Assembly (NCBI GenBank): GCA_052380005.1
Contig: JBQTCJ010000002.1
Source: Salinarimonas sp052380005
GTDB taxonomy: Bacteria; Pseudomonadota; Alphaproteobacteria; Rhizobiales; Beijerinckiaceae
Length of the DNA stretch: 64,000 nucleotides
Direction: 5' to 3' (one strand)
The position numbers were made by a program, and so were the translations under genes. Shown here piece after piece: positions 8,297 through 17,928 of the stretch. Numbering within the stretch: the first letter of the stretch is position 1; each line of letters begins with the position of its first letter. Below the pieces are notes generated by a model, which saw only the letters and a program-made list of their open reading frames with translations, made no database searches and had not been told where the DNA came from.

Positions 8297-9531
8297 CGGA
8301 AGCTCTCCGTGCTGCCGCGGGCCTGGGCCGCGAGTGTCGCGTAGAGGTCGGCGGTGCGCCGGGCGATCGTCGGCCAGGCGCAGGCGCCCTCGACGAAGCG
8401 GCGCCCGGCGGCGCCGAGCGCGCGTGCGCGGGCGGGGTCGCCGAGCGCCTCGCCGAGCGCCCGCGCGAGGTCGCGGGCGAAGCCGTCCGGATCGGCGGGT
8501 GCCGCGCCGGCGGCGTCGAGGACGAGGGGGACGAGCCAGCCGGTCTCGCCGGTGCGCACCTGCTCGGGATTGCCGCCCACCGCCCCGGCGACGACGGGCG
8601 TGCCGCAGGCCATCGCCTCGAGGTTCACGATCGAGAAGGTCTCGTAGACCGACGGGCAGCAGACCACCGCGGCGCGGGCGTAGAGCGGCGCCAGCGCCGC
8701 GCCCGAGAGGCCCTCGATCCAGGCGACGCCGCCGCGCTCCACCCGCAGGCGATCCGCCGCGTCGTGGTAGCGCGCCCGCAGCGCCGGCGTGTCGGCGCGG
8801 CCCGCGCAGATCGCGAGCTGGACGTCGGCGGAGAGGTGCCGCATCGCGGCGAGCAGGTGCTCGAGGCCCTTCTGCTCGGTGAGCCGGCCGACGAAGAGAA
8901 CGAAGGGACGCGCCGGATCGAGCCCGTCGAGATCGCCCGCGAGCGCCGCCCCGGCGCCCGGGTGGAAGACGTCCGCGTCGACGCCGTTGTGGATCACGTG
9001 GACGCGCTCGGGGGCGATGCGGACGTGGCGCAGCACGTCGCGCCGCGCCGCCTCGGAGACGGCGACGACGGCGTCCGCGGCCTCGAGCGCCGTGCGCTCC
9101 ATGTGCCCGGAGAGCGCGTAGGGACCCGGCCCGAGCTGGTCGGCCTTCCAGGGCCGCATGGGCTCGAGCGAATGCGCGGTCGCGACGAGCGGGCGGCGCC
9201 ACAGGAGCTTCGCCCACAGCCCCGCCTGGAGCACGTACCAATCGTGCGCGTGCACCACCGCGCCCTCCGGCGGCGCGGCCACCATCGCCGCGCAGCGCGC
9301 CAGCGCGTCGAGCGCGCGGCCGGGCGGGCTTCCGAGGTCGACCTCCGGCGGTAGCAGCGGGCCGATGCCGCGCACGCGCAAGCCCTCCTCCGCGATGTCC
9401 TGCGCGCCGAAGCAGCGCAGCTCGATCGGCGCGATCGCGGCGAGCGCGGCGGCGAGGTGCGTGACGTGGACGCCCGCGCCGCAATAGACGTCCGGCGGGT
9501 AGGTGCGTGAGAGGATCGTCGCGGCCGTCAT
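8293..9531 (-). CDS. GT4 glycosyltransferase of the GlgM/actinobacterial glycogen-synthase type
   Basis: 412 residues. The N-terminus ILSRTYPPDVYCGAGVHVTH and the middle ATAHSLEPMRPWKADQLG match the GT4 branch that includes actinobacterial GlgM, which makes maltose-1-phosphate from ADP-glucose. HVIHNGVDADVF, FVGRLTEQKGLEHL and the EX7E motif (Glu297 to Glu305, YETFSIVNLEA) complete the GT-B fold. The donor is probably ADP- or UDP-glucose and the product an alpha-glucoside. The acceptor is unknown and may be a compound made by the operon's aminotransferase and dehydrogenase. It overlaps both neighbours by 4 bp. Confidence 0.88.
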   Translation of the reverse strand: MTAATILSRTYPPDVYCGAGVHVTHLAAALAAIAPIELRCFGAQDIAEEGLRVRGIGPLLPPEVDLGSPPGRALDALARCAAMVAAPPEGAVVHAHDWYVLQAGLWAKLLWRRPLVATAHSLEPMRPWKADQLGPGPYALSGHMERTALEAADAVVAVSEAARRDVLRHVRIAPERVHVIHNGVDADVFHPGAGAALAGDLDGLDPARPFVLFVGRLTEQKGLEHLLAAMRHLSADVQLAICAGRADTPALRARYHDAADRLRVERGGVAWIEGLSGAALAPLYARAAVVCCPSVYETFSIVNLEAMACGTPVVAGAVGGNPEQVRTGETGWLVPLVLDAAGAAPADPDGFARDLARALGEALGDPARARALGAAGRRFVEGACAWPTIARRTADLYATLAAQARGSTESFR

Positions 9532-10586
9532 CGGGCGTCCTCCCCGGCGCTCGGGTCGATCATCACCTTGAGCGCCGCGCCGGGCGGCGCGAGGCGCCGG
9601 TCGGCGATGTCGCAGCCGAGCAGGGCCACGGCTTCGGGCAGCCGCGAGAGCGGCAGGCGATGGGTGACGAGCGCCTCGGCGGGAACGGCGCCCGAGGCGA
9701 GGAGGGCGAGCGCCTGGGCGAAGGCGTTCTCGAGCGTGTCGATCGAGCCGAGCACGGCGAGCGAGCGGTCCGCGACCGCACCAGCGTCGATTGCGACGGC
9801 GTGCGGCCGCAGGCCGATGGCGAGCACCTGGCCGCCGCGCGCCATCAGCGCCACGAGCGGCTCGACCATGACGCTCGTCGTGTCGACCGCGACGTCGATC
9901 GGCGTCGGGTCCGGCGCATAGGCGGCGGCGATTTCGTCGAGCGACGCGGCGAGGCGCCACCCGGCGGGGAGGACGTCGGCGGCGAGCGCGCGTCGCGCGT
10001 CCGACCGCTCGACGAGCCGGCCGCGCACGCCGCGGGAGGCGAGGGCGTGGGCGTAGAGCACGCCGAGCGGTCCGGCGCCCACGACCACCACGCGGTGGCC
10101 GAGGTGCAGGTCGAGCCGCGCCACACCGGTGAGCGCGCAGCCGAGCGGCTCGGTGAGCGCCCCGGCCTCGTAGGAGAGCCCGTCCGGCAGGCGGTGCACG
10201 AAGCGCTCGTCGCAGGCGTAGAGCTCGGCGAAGGTGCCGTCGCGGCTCACCCCCGCCTCGGTGCCGTGCTTGCGCTCGCAGTGATTCTGCCGGTTCGTGC
10301 GGCACATGCGGCAGAAGCCGCAATGGAAGGTGGGATCGATCACCACGCGGTCGCCCACGGCGACCGAGCCGACGCCCTCGCCGGCGGCGACGACGTCGCC
10401 GGTCGATTCGTGCCCGAGCACGACGCCCGCCTGCGCGGCGTAGGCGCCCGAGAGGATGCCGATATCGGTGCCGCAGATGCCGGTGGCGCGCACGCGCACC
10501 ATCACCTCGCCCGGCCCGGGCGCGGCGGGATCGGGGACGTCGCCGAGGGCGAGCGTCCAGGGGGCGAGGAAGCGGGCCGCCTTCAT
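9528..10586 (-). CDS. Zinc-dependent medium-chain alcohol dehydrogenase
   Basis: 352 residues. The catalytic zinc site is Cys38 (GICGTD) with His59-Glu60 (GHE). The structural zinc lobe has Cys89, Cys92, Cys95 and Cys103. The Rossmann motif is VVVVGAGPLGVLYA. The closest named relatives by pattern are threonine, sorbitol and L-iditol dehydrogenases, so a polyol or amino alcohol is a reasonable substrate class. It overlaps the upstream aminotransferase and downstream glycosyltransferase by 4 bp each. A dehydrogenase plus a class III aminotransferase could interconvert a hydroxyl and an amine through a carbonyl; this is inference. Confidence 0.9.
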   Translation of the reverse strand: MKAARFLAPWTLALGDVPDPAAPGPGEVMVRVRATGICGTDIGILSGAYAAQAGVVLGHESTGDVVAAGEGVGSVAVGDRVVIDPTFHCGFCRMCRTNRQNHCERKHGTEAGVSRDGTFAELYACDERFVHRLPDGLSYEAGALTEPLGCALTGVARLDLHLGHRVVVVGAGPLGVLYAHALASRGVRGRLVERSDARRALAADVLPAGWRLAASLDEIAAAYAPDPTPIDVAVDTTSVMVEPLVALMARGGQVLAIGLRPHAVAIDAGAVADRSLAVLGSIDTLENAFAQALALLASGAVPAEALVTHRLPLSRLPEAVALLGCDIADRRLAPPGAALKVMIDPSAGEDAR

Positions 10587-11839
10587 CGCGCCGCCTCCCC
10601 GGTGGCCGCGATCGCGGCCGACAGCGTGTCGACGATCTCCACGAGGTCGTCGGCCGTCGCGACCAGGGGCGGGCGCACCTTCACCACGTTCCCACGGCCG
10701 TAGCGCGAGCTGCGCACGATCAGCCGCCGCCGCTCCGCCTCCGCCAGGATGGCGTTGGTGCGGTCGGGGTCGGGGGCGCCGTCCGGCGTCTCGATCTCGA
10801 CGCCCCACATGTAGCCGAGCCCGCGCACGTCGCCGACGCAGGCGTGGCGCTCGGCCAGCGGCGCGAGCAGCTCGCCGAGCAGCTCGCCGTTCTCGCGCAC
10901 GCGGGCGAGCAGGCGCCCGTCGGCGAGGACGTCGAGCGTGGCGTTGGCGGCGGCGAGCGCGACCGGGTTCGCGCCCGAGGTGTAGGAGTGCTCGTAGGGC
11001 GCGAGCACGTCGAGCCGCGCCTCCATCAGCACCGCCGCGACGGGGATGCCGATGCCGCCGAGCCCCTTGGCGAGCGTCACCATCGCCGGCTCGAAGCCGA
11101 GCGCGTCGCAGGCGAACATGTGGCCCGTGCGGCCGATGCCGGTCTGGACCTCGTCGGCGACGAGCAGGATGTCGTGGGCGTCGCACACCCGCTTCAATGC
11201 CTCGAAGTAGCCCGGCGGGGGGACGATGTTGCCGCCGTTGCCGAGGATCGGCTCGACGATCATGCAGGCGGTGCGCCCATTGCCGCCGAACTCGAGGAAG
11301 TCGTGGATGCGCTCGACGCACATCAGCCCGCAGGACGGGTAGGTCGCACCGTAGAAGCAGCGGTGGCAGTAGGGGGCGGGCACCTTCAGCGAGACGTCCG
11401 CCGTCGAGACCGGGAAGCTCTCCTTGCGAAAGGCGTTGCCGGAGATCGCGGTGGTGAACAGCGTCTGGCCGTGATGCGACAGGAAGAGGCTGAGCACGCC
11501 GCCCTTCTGCGTCGCCTTCTGGGCGATGCGCACGGCGCACTCGTTCGCGGTCGATCCGGTGAGGTCGCGCAGCCAGCCGCGGGTCATGCCCTCGGGCGCG
11601 AGCGCGACGAGGCGCTCCACGAGCCGCGCGCTCTCCGCGCGCGAGAACGACGAGCTCAGGTGCGAGACCCGCGCGAGCTGGTCGAGGACTGGGGTGACGA
11701 CCGACTCGTTGTCGTAGCCGAGGGGGACGTTGAACGTCCCCGAGGCGGCGTCGATGAAGCGTGCGCCGTCGGCGCGGACGAGCCGGATCCCCTCGCCGTG
11801 GGTGAAGCCGAGCGTGGCGTGTTCGATCGGAGCGGTCAT
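10583..11839 (-). CDS. Class III PLP-dependent aminotransferase
   Basis: 418 residues, first gene of the eight-gene operon. The PLP lysine is Lys258 in VTLAKGLGG, and the cofactor Asp229 lies in LLVADEVQTGIGRTGHMF. SHHGQTLFTTAISGNAFRK and MIVEPILGNGG also fit class III (4-aminobutyrate/ornithine-type) enzymes. An unusual CHRCFYGATYPSCGLMC segment carries four cysteines in about 17 residues. The enzyme moves an amino group between an omega-amine and an oxoacid; the substrate is unknown. The promoter is presumably in the AT-rich gap 11840-11985, shared with the divergent MFS gene. Confidence 0.9.
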   Translation of the reverse strand: MTAPIEHATLGFTHGEGIRLVRADGARFIDAASGTFNVPLGYDNESVVTPVLDQLARVSHLSSSFSRAESARLVERLVALAPEGMTRGWLRDLTGSTANECAVRIAQKATQKGGVLSLFLSHHGQTLFTTAISGNAFRKESFPVSTADVSLKVPAPYCHRCFYGATYPSCGLMCVERIHDFLEFGGNGRTACMIVEPILGNGGNIVPPPGYFEALKRVCDAHDILLVADEVQTGIGRTGHMFACDALGFEPAMVTLAKGLGGIGIPVAAVLMEARLDVLAPYEHSYTSGANPVALAAANATLDVLADGRLLARVRENGELLGELLAPLAERHACVGDVRGLGYMWGVEIETPDGAPDPDRTNAILAEAERRRLIVRSSRYGRGNVVKVRPPLVATADDLVEIVDTLSAAIAATGEAAR

Positions 11840-11880
11840 GCGGCCTCCTCGTGCCTCGCGGGTGATCCGCGGTGGTGCGT

Positions 11881-11945
11881 GGAGTCGAAAATCGATTCAA
11901 TCTCTGACATATTCCAGCTTATATTGTAGAAAATATCATACTGCC
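11881..11945. promoter_or_regulatory. AT-rich divergent promoter between the aminotransferase operon and the MFS gene
   Basis: This stretch is markedly AT-rich against its surroundings. On the plus strand TTCCAG (11912-11917) and TATCAT (11934-11939) are spaced 16 bp, a plausible weak sigma70 promoter for the MFS gene. ATATT (11921-11925) and AATAT (11932-11936) form a small inverted repeat with a 6-bp spacer that could bind the nearby GntR regulator. Start points are not determined. Confidence 0.4.
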
Positions 11946-11985
11946 CGCCGAAGGTGCGAATCTCCCTCTCTGCGAGACCTTTCCC

Positions 11986-13146
11986 ATGCGCATCGAGCGA
12001 CCCTACCTGGCCGTCATCGCCGTCTTCTTCTTCGAGGCCCTGGCCTTCTCCTCCTGGCTGCCGCGGCTGCCGGAGATGCGCGCTGCGCTCGGGCTCGACG
12101 AGGCGGCGCTCGGCGTCGTGCTTATGGGCATGCCCGCCGGCGCGCTCGCGATGATGCCGCTCGCCGGCTGGCTCTCGACGCGGCTCGACGTACGCAGCCT
12201 GAACGCGGTGGGCATGGCGATCCTGCTCCTCGCCACCGCGGCGATCCCGCTCGCCGGCAGCGCGCCGGCGCTGTTCGCAGTCCTGGTGGCGGTGGGGCTC
12301 GGCACGGGCTCGATGGGTGTGGCCATGAACGCCGCCGGGCTCGCGGTGGAGAAGGCGCTCGGCCGCTCCATCCTGGCGCGCTGCCACGCCTTCTTCAGCA
12401 TCGGCGTCGCCGCCGGCGGGGCGCTCGGCGGGCTGGCGGCGGCGCAGGGCGTTCCGCTCGCGGTGCAGATGCCGGCGCTCTCGGTCGCCATCGCCGCCTG
12501 CCTGCTCGTGCTGGCGCGCCCGCTGCCGCGCGACCGCGAGGCGAAGGAGAGCGAGGGGCCGCGCTTTGCGCTTCCCACCCGCGCGCTGCTGCCGCCGGCG
12601 CTGATCGCGTTCTTCTGCCTGCTCTCGGAGGGCGCGGCGCTCGATTGGAGCGCGATCCACCTGCGCGACGGGCTCGGCGCGCAGGCGCTGGTCGGCGCCG
12701 GCGTCGTCGCCTTCGGCGGCGCGATGGCACTCGCGCGCTTCTTCGGCGACGCGATCTCGAGCCGCCTCGGCGCCGTCGCCACGGTCGCGTGGGGCGCCGT
12801 GCTCGCGGGCTGCGGCTTCGCTTCGGTGGCGCTCGCCACGAGCGCGCCGGTCGCGATCGCCGGCTTCGCGCTCGCCGGGCTCGGGATCGCCGGCATCGTG
12901 CCGATCGCCTTCCGAACGGCGGGCGCCACGCCGGGGCTCGCGCCCGGCGTCAGCGTCGCCGCGGTCTCCACGATCGGCTACGTGGGCTTCCTCGCCGGTC
13001 CCTCGGTCATGGGCTTCATCGGCGAGCTGATCGGGCTGGCCGCCGCCTTCGGCGCCGTCGCCGGGGCGATGGCGGTCGTCGCGATCCTGTCCGCGCGCCT
13101 GCGCGTGCGCGAGGTCGGCGGGCAGGCCTCGCGCACCGGCCCCTGA
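11986..13146 (+). CDS. MFS transporter (YbjJ/FucP-like)
   Basis: 386 residues with about twelve hydrophobic segments and no large soluble domain. The start follows the promoter region and opens directly into helix 1 (LAVIAVFFFEALAFSSWLPR), with GLDEAALGVVLMGMPAGALA and AGWLSTRLDVR forming the first MFS signature loop. The pattern resembles the YbjJ/FucP branch, which includes sugar/proton symporters. The gene is divergent from the eight-gene carbohydrate operon and convergent with a GntR regulator 10 bp away, so it may import or export the operon's substrate or product. Substrate is inferred from context only. Confidence 0.87.
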   Translation: MRIERPYLAVIAVFFFEALAFSSWLPRLPEMRAALGLDEAALGVVLMGMPAGALAMMPLAGWLSTRLDVRSLNAVGMAILLLATAAIPLAGSAPALFAVLVAVGLGTGSMGVAMNAAGLAVEKALGRSILARCHAFFSIGVAAGGALGGLAAAQGVPLAVQMPALSVAIAACLLVLARPLPRDREAKESEGPRFALPTRALLPPALIAFFCLLSEGAALDWSAIHLRDGLGAQALVGAGVVAFGGAMALARFFGDAISSRLGAVATVAWGAVLAGCGFASVALATSAPVAIAGFALAGLGIAGIVPIAFRTAGATPGLAPGVSVAAVSTIGYVGFLAGPSVMGFIGELIGLAAAFGAVAGAMAVVAILSARLRVREVGGQASRTGP

Positions 13147-13156
13147 GCCGCGCGCA

Positions 13157-13777
13157 TCAGCGCACCGTCGAGAGCGCGAACAGGATCTCCTTGTAGGCGC
13201 CCTCGATCCGCGCCAGCCCGATGCGCAACTCCTCCGCGACGAGCGCCTCGACGCGCGCGCCGTCGCGGGCGGCGACGCAGGCGCGCAGCGCGCGCATGCG
13301 TGCGACCAGCGCCCGGCGCTCGGCGAAGCTGCGGGCGCGCACGTCGATGCGCCGGCAGGTGCGGCTGCGCTCGAGGCTCGCCGTCGCCGCCCGGGCGATG
13401 CCGCGCGATGGGGCGTACGCCATCAATGCGTCCAGTCTGCGCGCCGCCTCGGGGGGCGGGTCGACGCGCTCGGCTCCGCCGTCGAGGACACCGTCGGCCA
13501 GATGCGCCAGCGTCAGCCAGGCCGCGCACGCGATGGTGACGTAGTCGTCCTCGAGCTCGTCGAGCCGCACCTCGCCGACGAAGAAGCCGCCGTTGCGCCG
13601 ATGCGTCACGACGCCCTCCGCCGCGAGCCGCGAGAGCGCCTCGCGAATGGGGACGGGGCTCATCGCCAGCTCCTCGGCGAGGACGGGCAGCGGCAGCCGC
13701 GCGCCCGGCGGCCAACGCAGGTCGCCGATCGCCGCGCGCAGCGCCCGATAGGCTGTCTCGGATCGTGATGGAGGCAT
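13157..13777 (-). CDS. GntR-family transcriptional regulator
   Basis: 206 residues from the ATG at 13777, which has AGGTG about 10 bp upstream. A GTG at 13801 would add eight residues. The N-terminal winged helix is clear (SETAYRALRAAIGDLRWPPG, then LAEELAMSPVPIREALSRLA and THRRNGGFFVGEV). The C-terminal helical part fits an FCD/FadR-type ligand domain, but its metal-binding residues are not obvious. It is convergent with the MFS gene and faces away from the Gfo/Idh operon. The upstream gap holds TTCAGGCGT (13838-13846) and ACGCTGAA (13863-13870), an imperfect inverted repeat that could be its operator. Confidence 0.83.
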   Translation of the reverse strand: MPPSRSETAYRALRAAIGDLRWPPGARLPLPVLAEELAMSPVPIREALSRLAAEGVVTHRRNGGFFVGEVRLDELEDDYVTIACAAWLTLAHLADGVLDGGAERVDPPPEAARRLDALMAYAPSRGIARAATASLERSRTCRRIDVRARSFAERRALVARMRALRACVAARDGARVEALVAEELRIGLARIEGAYKEILFALSTVR

Positions 13778-13924
13778 TGTGCACCTGATCTGCGAAACCA
13801 CCCGGAGTTGGGCGGCAAGATCAGGCGTCTATCTACCTTCAGGCGTATATTGGGCTCCCCGCACGCTGAAATACGATCACCTCACGTAGAGGCGGGCGAG
13901 CAGACGCGTGTGGGAATGGGCGGC

Positions 13925-15085
13925 TCACGCCGCCGAGGCGTCGGCGGCCGCGCGCCAGCGCAGGTCCTGCGGGCCGAGCGCCTGCGGCCGCTCGCAGGTT
14001 GAGGCGATCTCCACCTGCCGGCCCTCGCGGGCCGCGCGGTCGAAGGCGAGGAGCACCTCGAGCACGTGCAGCGCGAGCTGCCCCGAGCAGCGGTGCCCGC
14101 GCCCCTCGGCGATGGCGCGGGCGAGGTCGACGACGCCGAGCATGCGGTAGTCCGCGACCTCCTCGCCGCGGCCCGTGCGGCGGTTGGGGCGCGCGTGTGC
14201 CATGGCGGAGGGCTCGATGCGCTCGAACGGCTCGCCCCGGCGCGACAGCCGCGTCGCGCCGCCGAAGAAGTTCGGGTCGGGCAGGAGCATCGTGCCCTCC
14301 GAGCCGTAGAGCTCGAGCCGGAACGGGGTTTCCGCCCAGACGTCCCAGGTGGCGGTGAGGGAGACGACGGCGCCGCAGGCGAACTCGAGCGCGCCGACGA
14401 CGAGCGTGTCGACCTCCACCGGCAGGCGCGCGCCCTGGTGCGGCCCCTCGCTCGTGACGACGCGCTCGGCGAAGCCGCGCGCGCCGATGCCGACGACCCG
14501 CCGCACCGGCCCGATCAGGTTGACGAGCGCGGTGACGTAGTAGGCGCCGATGTCGAGGATCGGCCCGCCGCCGGCCTGGAAGAAGAAGGCGGGGTCGGGG
14601 TGCCAGTGCTCCATGCCCCGCGTGGCGAACCAGATCGCGCCGGAGATCGGCCGGCCGATCGCGCCCTCGTCGACGAGCTTGCGGGCGAGCTGATGGCCGC
14701 CGCCGAGGATCGTGTCCGGCGCGCAGCCCAGGCGCACGCCCGCCCGCTCGGCCGCCGCGACCAGGGCGCGTCCCTCCTCGAGGCTCACCCCCAGCGGCTT
14801 CTCGGAATAGAGGTGCTTGCCCGCCGCGATCACCCCCGCGCCGACCGCGGCGTGCGCCTTGGGTGGGGTGAGGTTGATCACGATGTCGACGCCGGGGTCG
14901 GCGAGCAGCGCCTCCGGCGCGAGCGCGCGGACCCCGTAGCGCTCCGCCTGTGCCGACGCGCGCCCGGCGTCCGTGTCGGCGCAGGCGACGATCTCCACGC
15001 CTTCGAAGGCGCGCGCGCGGGAGAGATAGGTGTCGGAGATGTTGCCGCAGCCGAGCACGCCGGCGCGGAGGGTCGTCGGGCTCAT
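13925..15085 (-). CDS. Gfo/Idh/MocA-family oxidoreductase
   Basis: 386 residues. The NAD(P)-binding Rossmann motif is GVLGCGNISDTY near the N-terminus, followed by SEKPLGVS, the EKP motif with the catalytic Lys. The C-terminal substrate half has GGGPILDIGAYYVTALVNLIG. Such enzymes oxidise sugars, glycosides or inositols, often at C3. It is the last gene of the operon that starts with the binding protein at 20249 and overlaps the TIM-barrel gene by 4 bp. A Gfo/Idh dehydrogenase beside a xylose-isomerase-like protein and a sugar importer is a common arrangement for 3-keto-sugar or inositol catabolism. Confidence 0.9.
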   Translation of the reverse strand: MSPTTLRAGVLGCGNISDTYLSRARAFEGVEIVACADTDAGRASAQAERYGVRALAPEALLADPGVDIVINLTPPKAHAAVGAGVIAAGKHLYSEKPLGVSLEEGRALVAAAERAGVRLGCAPDTILGGGHQLARKLVDEGAIGRPISGAIWFATRGMEHWHPDPAFFFQAGGGPILDIGAYYVTALVNLIGPVRRVVGIGARGFAERVVTSEGPHQGARLPVEVDTLVVGALEFACGAVVSLTATWDVWAETPFRLELYGSEGTMLLPDPNFFGGATRLSRRGEPFERIEPSAMAHARPNRRTGRGEEVADYRMLGVVDLARAIAEGRGHRCSGQLALHVLEVLLAFDRAAREGRQVEIASTCERPQALGPQDLRWRAAADASAA

Positions 15086-15876
15086 CGGGTCTCCTCCTCG
15101 GCGCGCTGCGCCGTTTCCTGGGCGAGCCGGCGCATGGCGGCGAAGCTGCGGCTCGCGAAACGCGCGGCGTCGCGCGGCGCGTCGTGCTCGGCGATCATGA
15201 GGTCGGCGCCCGCCTCGCGGGCGCGGCGCCAGAGGTCGGTCCAGTCGAGGACGCCGTGGCCGACGTCTGCCCAGCCGTCCTCGTCCAGCGCCTCTCCCGC
15301 TGGGGCGATGTCCTTGACGTGGACGCTCGCGAGCCGGCCCGCGTGGCGGGCGAGGCGCGCGGCCGGGTCGTCGCCGCCACGCACGAGCCAGGCGACGTCC
15401 GCCTGCCAGAGCAGGCCGTCCGCGGCGCCGGCGTCGAGGAGGAGGTCGAGCGGCATCGTCCCGTCCGCCAGCGGCTCGACCTCCCAGTGATGGTTGTGGA
15501 AGGCGAGCGTCAGGCCCTCGTCCGCCAGGCGCTTCGCGTGCCCGCCGAGCTCGGCGCCGACGGCGCGCCAGCCCTGCGCATCGCCCGGGCGATCCGGCGG
15601 GTGCAGCGCGGGCACCGCGAGACGGCGTATGCCGATCGTGCGCGCGGCGCGCACCGTCTCGTCGAGCCGCTCGCGCAGCGCGGTCAGCGGAACGTGCGTG
15701 CTCGGCGCGGAGAGCCCGCGGGCATCGAGCGCATCGCGGAAGGCGGCGGGCTCGTCGAGAAGGCTCGCCACCGCCTCGACGTGCCGGAAGCCGGCGGCGC
15801 GGGCGACGTCGAGACGATCGAGCAGCCCGCCGTGCGCGCGCAGCGAGTAGAGCTGGATGGAGAGGGTGGCAGGCAT
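15082..15876 (-). CDS. Sugar phosphate isomerase/epimerase (xylose-isomerase-like TIM barrel)
   Basis: 264 residues. It opens with LSIQLYSLRAHGGLLDRLDV, typical of the AP-endonuclease-2/xylose isomerase-like TIM barrel. Likely metal ligands include the acidic and His residues in AFHNHHWEVEPL, LLWQADVAWL, SVHVKDI and LMIAEHDAP. Relatives include sugar epimerases, inosose dehydratases and the lyases that cleave 3-keto-glycosides. It lies between the ATPase and the Gfo/Idh gene, overlapping the latter by 4 bp, so the pair probably work in sequence on the imported sugar. The precise reaction is unknown. Confidence 0.87.
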   Translation of the reverse strand: MPATLSIQLYSLRAHGGLLDRLDVARAAGFRHVEAVASLLDEPAAFRDALDARGLSAPSTHVPLTALRERLDETVRAARTIGIRRLAVPALHPPDRPGDAQGWRAVGAELGGHAKRLADEGLTLAFHNHHWEVEPLADGTMPLDLLLDAGAADGLLWQADVAWLVRGGDDPAARLARHAGRLASVHVKDIAPAGEALDEDGWADVGHGVLDWTDLWRRAREAGADLMIAEHDAPRDAARFASRSFAAMRRLAQETAQRAEEETR

Positions 15877-15906
15877 GAGAGGCTTTCCTTGTGGCGAGGC
15901 GGGCTC

Positions 15907-16998
<1,092 letters not shown>

Positions 16999-17007
16999 GA
17001 CGTCCTC

Positions 17008-17928
17008 CTATCCCTTGACTGCGCCGGCCGCGATGCCGCGGACGAACCAGCGCCCCGTGACGAAGTAGATTGCGAGCGGAACGAGACCCGTGAGGATGGT
17101 CGCCGCCATGTCGACGTTGTAGAGCCGCACGCCGTGGGTGGAGTTGACGATGTTGTTGAGCTGCACCGTCATGGGCAGGTTCTCGCGGCCCGCGAAGGTC
17201 AGACCGAGGATGAAGTCGTTCCATACGCCCGTGACCTGCAGGATCACCGCGACGACGAGGATCGGTGTCGACATCGGCAGCATCACGCGCAGGAAGATCG
17301 TGAAGAACCCGCCGCCGTCGACCCGCGCCGCGTTGAACAGCTCGCGCGGCAGCGAGGCGTAGAAGTTGCGAAACAGGAGCGTCATGATCGGCATGCCGAA
17401 GATCACGTGCACGAGCACGATGCCGGCGAGCGAATTGTAGATGCCGACGCTCGAGAACATCCGCACGAGCGGATAGAGGAAGACCTGGTAGGGCACGAAG
17501 GCGCCCGCGAGCAGGATCGCGAAGAGCACGTTCGCCCCGCGCACCGGCCAGAACGAGAGGGCGTAGCCGTTGAGCGCACCGAGCAGGACCGAGAGCACGA
17601 CGGACGGCACCAGGATTCGCACCGAGTTCCAGAAGCCGACGCTGATCCCCTCGCAGGTGAGACCCGTGCAGGCGCTGCTCCAGGCGGCGACCCAGGGCTC
17701 GAGCGTGGGGGCGAGCGGCAGCGCGAAGATCGTGCCCGCGCGGATCTCCTCCATCGGCTTGAGCGAGGTCAGCAGCATGATCCACGCCGGCAGCAGGAAG
17801 AAGAGCGCGGCGCTGGCCAGGAAGGCGTAGAGCCCGATGCGTCCCGCGGAGAGCCGGCGAGGCTTGCGGCCGCGGGCCGCGATCGTGCCGCGGGCGCGGT
17901 CGGCGGCGGATGCGACGGCGCTCGTCAT
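17008..17928 (-). CDS. Carbohydrate ABC transporter permease (MalG-like)
   Basis: 306 residues with about six membrane segments, the first at residues 30-52 (IGLYAFLASAALFFLLPAWI). The EAA loop that contacts the ATPase is LFNAARVDGGGFFTIFLRVM. An extra-cytoplasmic stretch between helices 1 and 2 contains two cysteines (ACTGLTCEG), unusual but not unknown for MalG-like permeases. The start overlaps the other permease's stop by 4 bp. It forms the translocation pore with the 17925-18884 product in the inner membrane. Confidence 0.92.
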   Translation of the reverse strand: MTSAVASAADRARGTIAARGRKPRRLSAGRIGLYAFLASAALFFLLPAWIMLLTSLKPMEEIRAGTIFALPLAPTLEPWVAAWSSACTGLTCEGISVGFWNSVRILVPSVVLSVLLGALNGYALSFWPVRGANVLFAILLAGAFVPYQVFLYPLVRMFSSVGIYNSLAGIVLVHVIFGMPIMTLLFRNFYASLPRELFNAARVDGGGFFTIFLRVMLPMSTPILVVAVILQVTGVWNDFILGLTFAGRENLPMTVQLNNIVNSTHGVRLYNVDMAATILTGLVPLAIYFVTGRWFVRGIAAGAVKG

